From JBHBQE01 sp041776485 (GTDB lineage Bacteria > Bacillota > Clostridia > Lachnospirales > Lachnospiraceae), in assembly GCA_041776485.1 (NCBI GenBank), contig JBHBQE010000001.1:1-64000 (forward strand): 64,000 nucleotides of DNA, written 5' to 3'. This document shows, piece after piece, positions 23,828-31,764 of the stretch (position 1 is the first letter of the stretch; each line of letters starts with the position of its first letter). Below the pieces are notes generated by a model. The model searched no databases and was not told the DNA's origin. It saw nothing but the letters and a program-made list of their open reading frames with translations. A program made the translations under genes and the position numbers.

Positions 23828-26336
23828 ATTATTACTGATAGACGGACACAGTATATTGAATAGAGCATATTATGCTCTGCCGCTAATGACCAATAAAGAC
23901 GGTGTTCATACTAATGCAGTTTATGGCTTTTTGAATATAATGATGAAGTTTGTAGAGGAGGAAAAGCCAGATTATCTGGCTGTGGCATTTGATACCTCTT
24001 CCCCTACATTTAGACATAAAATATATTCTGAATATAAGGGAACCAGAAAAGGAATGGATAGCGAGCTTAGAGAGCAGGTTCCTATTATTCAGGATATGCT
24101 AAGGAAAATGGAAGTGCCCATTATTACGCAAGCGGGTATTGAAGCGGATGATATTCTTGGTACACTGTCTAAACGTATATCTAAAGATGGAATATTTGTT
24201 ACCATTGTATCCGGTGATAGAGATTTACTGCAAATTGCAGATGAAAATATTAAGATTTCCATTCCCAAAACTAAGCGTACAGGTACAGAGGTGGAGGAAT
24301 ATTTATATTCTGATGTGGTGGAAAGAATCGGCGTTACTCCCGGTGAGTTTATAGATGTTAAGGCATTATGGGGCGATAGCAGTGACAATATTCCCGGTGT
24401 CCCGGGCATTGGTGAAAAGGGAGCCATATCCATAATATCCCAATATAAAACTTTGGATAATGCTATAGAAAATGCAGAACAGATTAAGGGGCGTGCAGGA
24501 AAAAATCTTATAGAATTTAAGGAGCAGGCAAGACTTTCCAGAGAGCTTGCTCTTATTCATACAGACTGTGATATTGATTTTGATATAAATACTGCAAATA
24601 TTTCAATTTTTACAGATGCTGCTTATAGGCTGTGTGAGGAATTGGAGCTTAAAAGCTTTCTAAAACGCTTTCCTGCAAAGGAAAATAATCTCCCTGCAAA
24701 GGGAAGACCTAAATATACTGTGGTAAATACAGAGAGCATGGGTAATGCTATATCTGGTTATCCGCAATTAAAGTCGAGCGCTCATGTTGGAATAATTATA
24801 GATAAGGAAAATATTGTACTTGGTTTTGATGATATATTATTAGTTGTAAAATCTCGGAATATTGAGCATGATATTAAGTTACTCCTTGATAATACAAGGG
24901 CTGTTTTAGTGTCAGGAAATATTAAAGAGAAGATTTTAAACAGGATAGAGGATATTGATGAGCTTAGTAAAGAAAGATTTTTTGATATATTTATTGCCCA
25001 GTATCTTATTGACCCCACCAGAAGCGAATATAAATATATATATGATGACGATATTGAGCATGCTTTAGAATGCTATGCTGAATATGAAGGACTGAATAAA
25101 ACTCTCTGTGATATGGAGTTAGACAAGCTGTTTTTTAATGTGGAAATGCCGCTTAGCTTTACTTTGTCTAAGATGGAGAAGATAGGTATCTATATGGATA
25201 GCAGTGAGCTGTCTGAATACAATAAACTGCTTTCTAAAAGTCTTTTGGAATTTGAGCAGGAGATATATGAAATCTGCGGTGAGGAATTTAATATTAATTC
25301 TCCCAAACAGTTAGGTTATATATTATTTGAAAAAATGAATATACCCGGTGGCAGAAAGACTAAAACAGGATATTCCACAGCAGCGGATGTACTGGAAAAA
25401 CTTGCAGCAGATTATCCTGTGGTAAAACAAATACTTTTATATAGGCAATACAGTAAGCTTAAAAGTACCTATGCCATTGGTCTTATGGACTGTGTGGCAG
25501 AGGATAACAGAATACATACCAGTTTCCAGCAAACTGTAACTGCCACAGGCAGGCTTTCCAGTATCAATCCTAATTTGCAGAATATTCCCATAAGAACCAA
25601 GCTTGGCAGAGAAATAAGGCGTGTATTTAAACCAAAACCGGGATATATATTCATTGACGCAGACTATTCTCAAATAGAGCTTAGAGTTCTGGCTCATACC
25701 TCAGGTGATGAGAATTTAATCGAAGCATATAGGGAAAACAAGGATATACATAGGGCAACTGCGGCGAAGGTATTTAGAAAGAAATTTGAAGATGTAACAG
25801 ATAGTGAGCGTTCCAGTGCAAAGGCGGTTAATTTTGGTATTGTATATGGGATAAGCTCCTTTGGGTTGGGGCAGGACTTGAATATTTCAAGGGCTATGGC
25901 ACAATCCTATATTGATGATTATTACAAGGCATATCCCTCTCTCAAGGCGTATCTTGATTCTTTGATTGAGTCAGCCAAAGAACTTGGATATACTCAAACT
26001 ATGTTTGGCAGGAAAAGACCTGTACCTGAGATAAACTCTAAAAATTTTGTTCAAAGATCCTTTGGCGAAAGAATATGTATGAATACTCCTATTCAGGGAA
26101 GTGCGGCGGATATTATAAAAATAGCCATGATCAATGTGGATAACAGGCTCAGAAAAGAGGGTCTTAAATCGAGGCTTATACTTCAGGTACATGATGAACT
26201 TTTAATTGAGGCATTAGAAGAAGAAAAGGATGTGGTATGTAAGCTGCTTTCTGAGGAAATGGAGTCAGCCGTAAGTTTAAAGGTGCCTTTGATTTGTGAA
26301 ATCCATCAGGGTTATGATTGGTATAGTGCCAAATAA
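23820..26336 (+). CDS. polA: DNA polymerase I
   Basis: An 838-residue family A polymerase used in Okazaki-fragment maturation and repair. The N-terminal 5'-3' exonuclease (about residues 1-260) has LLIDGHSILNRAYYAL, GIEADDILGTL, VSGDRDLLQ and a helix-hairpin-helix region GDSSDNIPGVPGIGEK. The middle domain lacks the acidic proofreading motif (no DxE), so 3'-5' exonuclease activity is probably lost. The polymerase domain carries motif A DADYSQIELR, motif B RSSAKAVNFGIVYG and motif C QVHDELL. It overlaps the aminopeptidase gene by eight bases. Confidence 0.97.
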   Translation: MAKLLLIDGHSILNRAYYALPLMTNKDGVHTNAVYGFLNIMMKFVEEEKPDYLAVAFDTSSPTFRHKIYSEYKGTRKGMDSELREQVPIIQDMLRKMEVPIITQAGIEADDILGTLSKRISKDGIFVTIVSGDRDLLQIADENIKISIPKTKRTGTEVEEYLYSDVVERIGVTPGEFIDVKALWGDSSDNIPGVPGIGEKGAISIISQYKTLDNAIENAEQIKGRAGKNLIEFKEQARLSRELALIHTDCDIDFDINTANISIFTDAAYRLCEELELKSFLKRFPAKENNLPAKGRPKYTVVNTESMGNAISGYPQLKSSAHVGIIIDKENIVLGFDDILLVVKSRNIEHDIKLLLDNTRAVLVSGNIKEKILNRIEDIDELSKERFFDIFIAQYLIDPTRSEYKYIYDDDIEHALECYAEYEGLNKTLCDMELDKLFFNVEMPLSFTLSKMEKIGIYMDSSELSEYNKLLSKSLLEFEQEIYEICGEEFNINSPKQLGYILFEKMNIPGGRKTKTGYSTAADVLEKLAADYPVVKQILLYRQYSKLKSTYAIGLMDCVAEDNRIHTSFQQTVTATGRLSSINPNLQNIPIRTKLGREIRRVFKPKPGYIFIDADYSQIELRVLAHTSGDENLIEAYRENKDIHRATAAKVFRKKFEDVTDSERSSAKAVNFGIVYGISSFGLGQDLNISRAMAQSYIDDYYKAYPSLKAYLDSLIESAKELGYTQTMFGRKRPVPEINSKNFVQRSFGERICMNTPIQGSAADIIKIAMINVDNRLRKEGLKSRLILQVHDELLIEALEEEKDVVCKLLSEEMESAVSLKVPLICEIHQGYDWYSAK

Positions 26337-26386
26337 TAGTATTTATTTTTGATATATTATGCTATAGTTAACATATCTTTTTTCAT

Positions 26387-26405
26387 TTGCCCTTCGGCAA
26401 GTTTT
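26387..26405 (+). promoter_or_regulatory. Small hairpin with T-tail directly before comM
   Basis: Arms ttgcc (26387-26391) and ggcaa (26396-26400) close on cttc and are followed by gtttt. It could be a weak terminator after polA or a control element for comM, whose ATG comes immediately after. No ribosome site is visible here. Confidence 0.4.
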
Positions 26406-27941
26406 ATGTACAGCAAAATTAATACAGCAATAGTTCTCGGCATTGAGAGTCATTTAGTTTGTGTTGAAACGGATATAAGTGACGGAATGCCTGTTTTTTC
26501 AATGGTGGGTTATCTTTCCAATGAGGTAAAGGAAGCAAAGGAAAGAGTGAGAACTGCCATAAAAAATATAGGTCTGTCTCTTCCTGTGAAGCGTATTACC
26601 ATTAATATTTCGCCGGCGTCCATAAGAAAAAACGGAACAGGGTTTGATCTTCCCATTGCAGTTTCTATTTTAAATGCAACTAAGGTAATAGAAAACAATG
26701 CAAGTATTGAGAAAATGGCATTTTTCGGTGAGATGGGGTTGTCGGGGAATATTCTTGGCATATCCGGAATCTTGCCCATGGTTTTGGCTGCGAAGGAAAA
26801 TAACATTAAAATATGCGTTTTGCCGAAGGAAAATGTGAGGGAAGCCTGTTTGGTTCCCAATATAAAAATTGTGGGGGTTTCTTCTATACAGGAAGTGATT
26901 TCTTATCTTAATAAGGGTATAGAGCCGAATACTGATATAAACAATACAACTACAAAATCTAAACAGTTCCGATATACGGATTTTTCAGAAATAAATAATA
27001 TGCCTTTTCTTCGACATGCCTGTGAAATAGCAATTTCCGGTATGCACAATCTGCTTTTGATCGGACCATGCGGAAGTGGGAAGACATTTGTATCTAAAGC
27101 ATTACCGGGTATATTACCACCATTAGATGACAGAGAGCAATTGGAGTTATCCAAAATATACAGCGTTTGCGGATTATTTAAAGAAAGGGACTCTCTTATG
27201 AAGGAACGTCCCTTTAGAAGTCCCCATCATACAATTTCCGATATTGGATTAACCGGAGGCGGAAGCTCGCCAAAGCCCGGTGAAGTATCCCTAGCACACC
27301 ATGGAATATTATTTTTAGATGAAATGCTGGAATTTAGGCGTTCCACAATAGAAATGCTGAGGCAGCCCCTGGAGGAAAAACATATAAATATAGTGCGGGC
27401 TTCAGGCACCTGCACGTTTCCTGCAGATTTCGTATTAGTGGGGGCAATGAATCCCTGCCCCTGCGGGTATTTCCCTAATTTAAAAAAATGTAAATGCACA
27501 AGCAGTCAGATAAAGGCTTATTTTTCAAAACTGTCAGGTCCGATTATAGACAGAATTGATATATGTGCCAATGTCCCTGCGGTTGAGTTTAAAGATATAG
27601 CCAAAAGGAATGAAAATGAAAGTTCTGCCCTCATCAGAGAAAGAGTTATTAATGTACATGAAATACAAAGGGACAGATATAAAAATGAGGAGTTTAGCTT
27701 TAATTCTCAAATTCCGCCGGGGAAAATAGAAAAATACTGTTTTATCGGAAAATGTGAGGGAGAATATATACAAAATGTGTTTGAAAAACTGTCTCTTACA
27801 GCCAGAAGTTATCATAAATTGCTGAAGGTATCCAGAACTGTTGCAGATATGAGGGGAAAGGAGAATATTGGATTGGATGAAATACAGGAAGCGATTATAC
27901 TTCGTATGTCAGAAAAGGAGGAGGGCTATGAGGGAGTATGA
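26406..27941 (+). CDS. comM: ComM / YifB-family Mg-chelatase-like ATPase
   Basis: An AAA+ protein that in transformable bacteria acts as a hexameric helicase extending strand exchange during natural transformation. I place the start at ATG 26406 (MYSKINTAIVLG), the normal beginning of the family; an upstream in-frame ATG would add an unusual hydrophobic leader. It has the N-terminal Lon-like fold (GMPVFSMVGY, ITINISPASIRKNGTGFDLP), Walker A LLIGPCGSGKTF, Walker B ILFLDEMLEF, cysteines in CPCGYFPNLKKCKC and a C-terminal lid. No Shine-Dalgarno sequence precedes the start. It overlaps dprA by fourteen bases. Confidence 0.93.
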   Translation: MYSKINTAIVLGIESHLVCVETDISDGMPVFSMVGYLSNEVKEAKERVRTAIKNIGLSLPVKRITINISPASIRKNGTGFDLPIAVSILNATKVIENNASIEKMAFFGEMGLSGNILGISGILPMVLAAKENNIKICVLPKENVREACLVPNIKIVGVSSIQEVISYLNKGIEPNTDINNTTTKSKQFRYTDFSEINNMPFLRHACEIAISGMHNLLLIGPCGSGKTFVSKALPGILPPLDDREQLELSKIYSVCGLFKERDSLMKERPFRSPHHTISDIGLTGGGSSPKPGEVSLAHHGILFLDEMLEFRRSTIEMLRQPLEEKHINIVRASGTCTFPADFVLVGAMNPCPCGYFPNLKKCKCTSSQIKAYFSKLSGPIIDRIDICANVPAVEFKDIAKRNENESSALIRERVINVHEIQRDRYKNEEFSFNSQIPPGKIEKYCFIGKCEGEYIQNVFEKLSLTARSYHKLLKVSRTVADMRGKENIGLDEIQEAIILRMSEKEEGYEGV

Positions 27942-29049
27942 TTTATGGCTGGGGCTGTTGGAAATACCCAATTTATTAAAGCTTAATTTATACAGATATT
28001 TTAATAATGACACAGAATATATATACAAAGCAGGCAAAAAGAAAATATTAGAGTCAGGACTATGCGATGTTAAAACAGCAGATAAGATAGTTGTAGATAG
28101 GAATAAAATTAATTCCGGTATTATAGATTATATGGATAGAGAAAAAATAAATTATCTTTCAATCAATGAAAAAATGTATCCGGATAGTCTGAGAAATATA
28201 TATGACCCGCCCTTTGGGCTGTTTTATAAAGGGAACTTTCCTAAAAGCTTTGATTACTCCATAGCGATTGTCGGAGCAAGACATTGCAGTGTATACGGAC
28301 AGGGTATGGCTGCTGAGATTTCCGGCACCATTGCAGAATATGGCGGTATGATAGTAAGCGGTATGGCAAGGGGAATTGATACAATAGCCCATATAGGCGC
28401 ATTAAATAACAGTGGAGTGACTTTAGGGATCTTAGGCTGTGGAGTGGATATTTGTTATCCTAAGGGAAATCATAGGGTATACAATGATATTATTAAAAAT
28501 GGCTGTATAATTAGTGAGTTTCCACCGAAAACACCTCCTCTTCCCTATTTCTTCCCAATGAGAAACAGAATAATAAGCGGATTATCAAAGGCTGTGATTG
28601 TTGTGGAGGCGGCAAATAAAAGCGGATCTTTAATAACTGCAGATTTTGCTCTGGAACAGGGGAAGGAGGTATTTGCTCTGCCAGGGAGAACTGTAGACAG
28701 GCTATCCTGTGGTTCCAATAAACTGATAGAACAGGGGGCAGGAATAATTCTATCCACAGATGATTTAATGAAAACACTTTGTGAAATGAAATTGCTGCCA
28801 TGTAAGACTGAGACCGGAAAAGAGAAAACAAAAAGAAGTATTAATAATATTGTAGACAGTCTAAGTGAGGATGAAAAGCTTTTAATCAGCAAAATGGAAT
28901 ATCAGCCTGTGGGAATAGACTTGCTAATATATGAAACAGGCATGGATTTAGGACTGTTGTTGAGGATTTTAACAGCTTTGCAAAATAAAAATATTATTAA
29001 ACAGGAGCAGGGACTGTATTATTTAAATACAGTAACTTTATTAATTTAA
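27928..29049 (+). CDS. dprA: DNA-processing protein DprA
   Basis: A 373-residue recombination mediator that binds incoming single-stranded DNA and loads RecA. The Rossmann-like core has IVGARHCSVYGQGMAAE, SGMARGIDTIAHIGAL, TLGILGCGVDICYPKGN and FPMRNRIISGLS. An N-terminal SAM-like part and a C-terminal winged-helix domain (from about residue 310) are also present. I place the start at ATG 27928 (MREYDLWLGLL) because aaggaggag precedes it at good spacing; an earlier in-frame start would reach far into comM. Together with comM, comEA and comEC it gives much of the uptake and processing machinery of natural transformation. Confidence 0.95.
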   Translation: MREYDLWLGLLEIPNLLKLNLYRYFNNDTEYIYKAGKKKILESGLCDVKTADKIVVDRNKINSGIIDYMDREKINYLSINEKMYPDSLRNIYDPPFGLFYKGNFPKSFDYSIAIVGARHCSVYGQGMAAEISGTIAEYGGMIVSGMARGIDTIAHIGALNNSGVTLGILGCGVDICYPKGNHRVYNDIIKNGCIISEFPPKTPPLPYFFPMRNRIISGLSKAVIVVEAANKSGSLITADFALEQGKEVFALPGRTVDRLSCGSNKLIEQGAGIILSTDDLMKTLCEMKLLPCKTETGKEKTKRSINNIVDSLSEDEKLLISKMEYQPVGIDLLIYETGMDLGLLLRILTALQNKNIIKQEQGLYYLNTVTLLI

Positions 29050-29053
29050 TATG

Positions 29054-29081
29054 TTGAAATTTCAATGTGATTTGATATACT
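29054..29081 (+). promoter_or_regulatory. Putative sigma-A promoter giving a leaderless mRNA
   Basis: TTGAAA (29054-29059), 16-base spacer, TATACT (29076-29081). The usual start point seven bases later falls on the ATG at 29089, and no ribosome site is present, so the transcript may begin at the start codon. Confidence 0.5.
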
Positions 29082-29088
29082 AAATGGC

Positions 29089-30066
29089 ATGAAAAATAAA
29101 AAAATTAAATGGGCATGGATATTAATTGCATTTTCTTTACTGATTGTTTTAGTTGCAGCAGTTTCAGTTCCCCTACAATCCAGAGCGGATTTTGGTAATT
29201 TCGCAGGGGATAGCGACTACGGTGATTCCGGTGGTGGCTACAGTTCCGGTGGGGATTATGGTTCCGATGGCAGTTATAGCTCGGACAGTGACAGCGGATT
29301 TGCTATATTTCTGCTTTGGTTGTTTAATATGTTACCTTGGCCCGCAAGGATAGTTTTAATATTGGTTTTGACAGGTGCTTATTTCATATCAAAATTATTT
29401 AAATCTAAGGGCGGAGGCAGGAATAGGGGCGGAAGGACTTCAAGACCTCCTGCATCGGTTTATACTCCTGTTCAGGCACCTGCAGAGCAGCTTATACCAA
29501 TTCGCGATTACAGTAAGATAGACAGTGGATTTGATGTTGCAGATTTCACTCAAAAATTATCTAACCTCTATGTTCAGATGCAGAACTGCTGGACAGCCAG
29601 AGACTTAGAACCGCTGCGTCCATACTTTACAGATAGTCAGTATGCCCAGTATGAAAGACAGGTAGCTGAACTTATCAGAAATCGTGAAACCAGCCATATA
29701 GACCGTATTGCAGTACTTTCTGTGGATATATTAGGTTTCTATCAGACTGATGACAGCGATCATATTAAGGCAAGGCTTAGCACCAGAATAACCGCTTATA
29801 CGGTTAGTGACGATACAGGTGAGGTTGTTAGAGGAAACAAGAATGCAGAGAAGTTTATGACCTACGAATGGGATTTGGTAAGACCTAAGGGTCAAACCAC
29901 CACCAAGGATGAAGAGGTACAGGCAATTGCCTGCCCTAACTGCGGGGCACCTTTAAATATAAATGCGAGTGCTAAATGCCAGTACTGCGGAGCGGTGGTA
30001 ACTGTTGATAAACATGATTTTGTAATATATGCTATTAAGGGCATTTCCCAGAGAACGGGCAATTAA
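29089..30066 (+). CDS. TIM44-like membrane protein with C-terminal zinc ribbon
   Basis: A 325-residue protein. An N-terminal hydrophobic helix (about residues 8-30, signal or anchor) is followed by a Gly/Ser/Tyr/Asp-rich low-complexity stretch (about 38-72), a second transmembrane helix (about 74-97), a basic linker and a Tim44-like domain (about 145-275, WTARDLEPLRPYFTDSQY). A zinc ribbon with CPNC and CQYC ends the protein. The function is unknown; Tim44-like domains in bacteria are membrane-associated. It precedes an SPFH protein that also ends in zinc ribbons, so the pair probably works together at the membrane. There is no ribosome site before the only plausible ATG. Confidence 0.8.
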   Translation: MKNKKIKWAWILIAFSLLIVLVAAVSVPLQSRADFGNFAGDSDYGDSGGGYSSGGDYGSDGSYSSDSDSGFAIFLLWLFNMLPWPARIVLILVLTGAYFISKLFKSKGGGRNRGGRTSRPPASVYTPVQAPAEQLIPIRDYSKIDSGFDVADFTQKLSNLYVQMQNCWTARDLEPLRPYFTDSQYAQYERQVAELIRNRETSHIDRIAVLSVDILGFYQTDDSDHIKARLSTRITAYTVSDDTGEVVRGNKNAEKFMTYEWDLVRPKGQTTTKDEEVQAIACPNCGAPLNINASAKCQYCGAVVTVDKHDFVIYAIKGISQRTGN

Positions 30067-30126
30067 TGAGCAGGGGATAAGGCTATTTCGGTTAGACCAA
30101 GAGGTTAACACTGTTAAGCCGATGGA

Positions 30127-30187
30127 TGATAGTCGTGCATTTTCACCAGCAGTAATTACTGCGTGATTATTACAGTAGATAAAGGGA
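30127..30187 (+). promoter_or_regulatory. Structured leader element, copy A (before the SPFH gene)
   Basis: A hairpin with outer arm tcac/gtga (30143-30146 with 30163-30166), a two-base left bulge and an inner arm gcagt/actgc (30149-30153 with 30158-30162) closing on aatt is followed by the string gtgattattacagta and the ribosome site. The same architecture and trailing string occur before motA (copy B), with a compensating base-pair change in the inner arm. Upstream, gacc/ggtt and cggtt/aagccg (about 30086-30120) may form further stems. No known riboswitch class was recognised. Confidence 0.5.
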
Positions 30188-30194
30188 GAAAATT

Positions 30195-31583
30195 ATGGGA
30201 TTAATTAAAGCTTTAGCAGGAGCAACAGGGGGCGTTTTAGCTGACCAGTGGAAGGAGTACTTCTATTGCGACAGTATAGATGCAAACACATTAATTGTTA
30301 AGGGGTCCAAGAGAGTTGGGGATCGTTCCAGCAATACTAAAGCTTCTGACAACATTATAACCCAAGGCTCACTAATTGCCGTAGCTGACGGTCAATGCAT
30401 GATAATAGTTGATCAGGGAAAGGTGGCAGAGGTTTGTGCAGAACCGGGTGAATATACTTATGACGCTTCTACAGAACCTTCAGTTTTTGCAGGTGGATTA
30501 GGTCATGGTCTGTCAGAGTCATTTAAGACTCTGGGGAAAAGGTTTACCTTTGGCGGGGAGCCTGCAAAGGATCAGAGAGTATACTACGTTAACACAAAGG
30601 AATTAATCGGCAATAAATACGGAACCGCAGCACCTATCCCCTACAGGGTAATTGATGAGGGACTTAGGATTAATCTGACCGTAAATCTTAAGTGTTTTGG
30701 AGAATATAGTTATAGGATAACAGACCCGCTTCGTTTCTATGCTAATGTTTCAGGCAATGTATCCGATGCCTTTACAAGAGATAAAATAGACAGTCAGCTT
30801 AAATCAGAGCTTATGACCGCTTTGCAGCCTGCCTTTGTAAAGGTATCAATGAATAAAATTCCAATAGACATGCTTCCCGGATATACCAGTGAAATTGCAG
30901 ATATACTTAATAAGGAATTATCTGCTAAATGGAGTATGGGACGAGGGATTGAGGTAGTATCCTTTGGCATTTCATCGGTTACTGCTGATGAAAAGGACAT
31001 GGCAAAAATTCAGGAAATCCAAGAGGCTGCCACTTATTCAGATGACAGGTTTAAGGGTGGTCGTATGACGGCTGCCACAGCTAATGCCATGCAGGCTGCA
31101 GCCGGTAATGAATCTGGTGCTATGACCGGTTTTTTGGGCATGGGTATGGCTATGAATCAAGGCGGAGTGAATATGTCAAGCTTTGGCAACAACCAGCCGC
31201 CGGTGAATATGTCAGGTGCAGGTTTTGGTGCAGGTTACTCAGCCGGTATGAATACCAATCAAAATATGCAGGGAAACCCCAACATGGGTGATGGGATGAA
31301 TATGAACCAAACGAATCCCAATATGCAAAACATGCAGGCTGGTGCTAATATTGGCGGCAATAATATTAATCAGGGAAATCCTGCCACTGTGAATGCTTGG
31401 GTATGTCAGTGCGGAAACAGTAATCAGGGAAAGTTCTGTAGTGAATGCGGTCAGCCAAAGCCGGCAGGAGCGCTGCAATATAAATGTGATAAATGCGGGT
31501 GGGAGCCTGCCGATCCTACACATCCTCCTAAATTTTGCCCGGAATGTGGCGATCCTTTTGGAGATGAGGATGTTGTAGGATAA
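30195..31583 (+). CDS. SPFH-domain protein with C-terminal zinc ribbons (YdjI-like)
   Basis: A 462-residue protein. The N-terminal part (MGLIKALAGATGGVLADQWKEYFYCD) and an SPFH/band-7-like domain (about residues 60-270) match the family called virion core protein or YdjI. A Met/Asn/Gly-rich low-complexity stretch (about 295-390) leads to zinc ribbons with Cys pairs CQCGNSNQGKFCSECG and CDKCG...CPECG. In B. subtilis, YdjI sits in an operon with PspA (YdjF) and is linked to membrane stress; no pspA is present here. It follows the TIM44-like zinc-ribbon gene after a 128-base gap holding a structured leader. A terminator follows. Confidence 0.82.
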   Translation: MGLIKALAGATGGVLADQWKEYFYCDSIDANTLIVKGSKRVGDRSSNTKASDNIITQGSLIAVADGQCMIIVDQGKVAEVCAEPGEYTYDASTEPSVFAGGLGHGLSESFKTLGKRFTFGGEPAKDQRVYYVNTKELIGNKYGTAAPIPYRVIDEGLRINLTVNLKCFGEYSYRITDPLRFYANVSGNVSDAFTRDKIDSQLKSELMTALQPAFVKVSMNKIPIDMLPGYTSEIADILNKELSAKWSMGRGIEVVSFGISSVTADEKDMAKIQEIQEAATYSDDRFKGGRMTAATANAMQAAAGNESGAMTGFLGMGMAMNQGGVNMSSFGNNQPPVNMSGAGFGAGYSAGMNTNQNMQGNPNMGDGMNMNQTNPNMQNMQAGANIGGNNINQGNPATVNAWVCQCGNSNQGKFCSECGQPKPAGALQYKCDKCGWEPADPTHPPKFCPECGDPFGDEDVVG

Positions 31584-31658
31584 TATTAAGTTATGAGATG
31601 AGCAAGATAGTATCTAAATTTAAAATATAGTATTTTTGTTAATAAAATACAATTATTG

Positions 31659-31697
31659 ACTGCGAGCCTTTATTAAAATAAAGACTCGCAGTTTTGG
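31659..31697 (+). terminator. Rho-independent terminator after the SPFH gene
   Basis: Outer arms actgcgag (31659-31666) and ctcgcagt (31685-31692) and inner arms ctttat/ataaag form a long stem with one mismatch, followed by a short T-run. It separates the SPFH gene from the topA promoter. Confidence 0.85.
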
Positions 31698-31698
31698 C

Positions 31699-31727
31699 TT
31701 GAAAAAATTTTTTATATATTGTATAGT
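31699..31727 (+). promoter_or_regulatory. Putative sigma-A promoter of topA
   Basis: TTGAAA (31699-31704), 17-base spacer, TATAGT (31722-31727), immediately after the terminator. It also shows that the in-frame TTG at 31699 is not the topA start. Confidence 0.7.
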
Positions 31728-31764
31728 TTGTCACGATTTTTATTTATCGTTTGTGAGGAGAAAA

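Noticed and set aside
26349..26405. N-terminal extension of comM from 26349
   Set aside because: It would add an atypical hydrophobic leader and read through a hairpin; ATG 26406 gives the usual ComM start.
30067..30194. A c-di-GMP or other known riboswitch before the SPFH gene
   Set aside because: The conserved bases of the GEMM-I and GEMM-II classes that I know are not present; only local stems and the shared 3' element are supported.
31699..31764. N-terminal extension of topA from TTG 31699
   Set aside because: That TTG lies in a good promoter -35 box, and ATG 31765 has a ribosome site and gives the normal family start.
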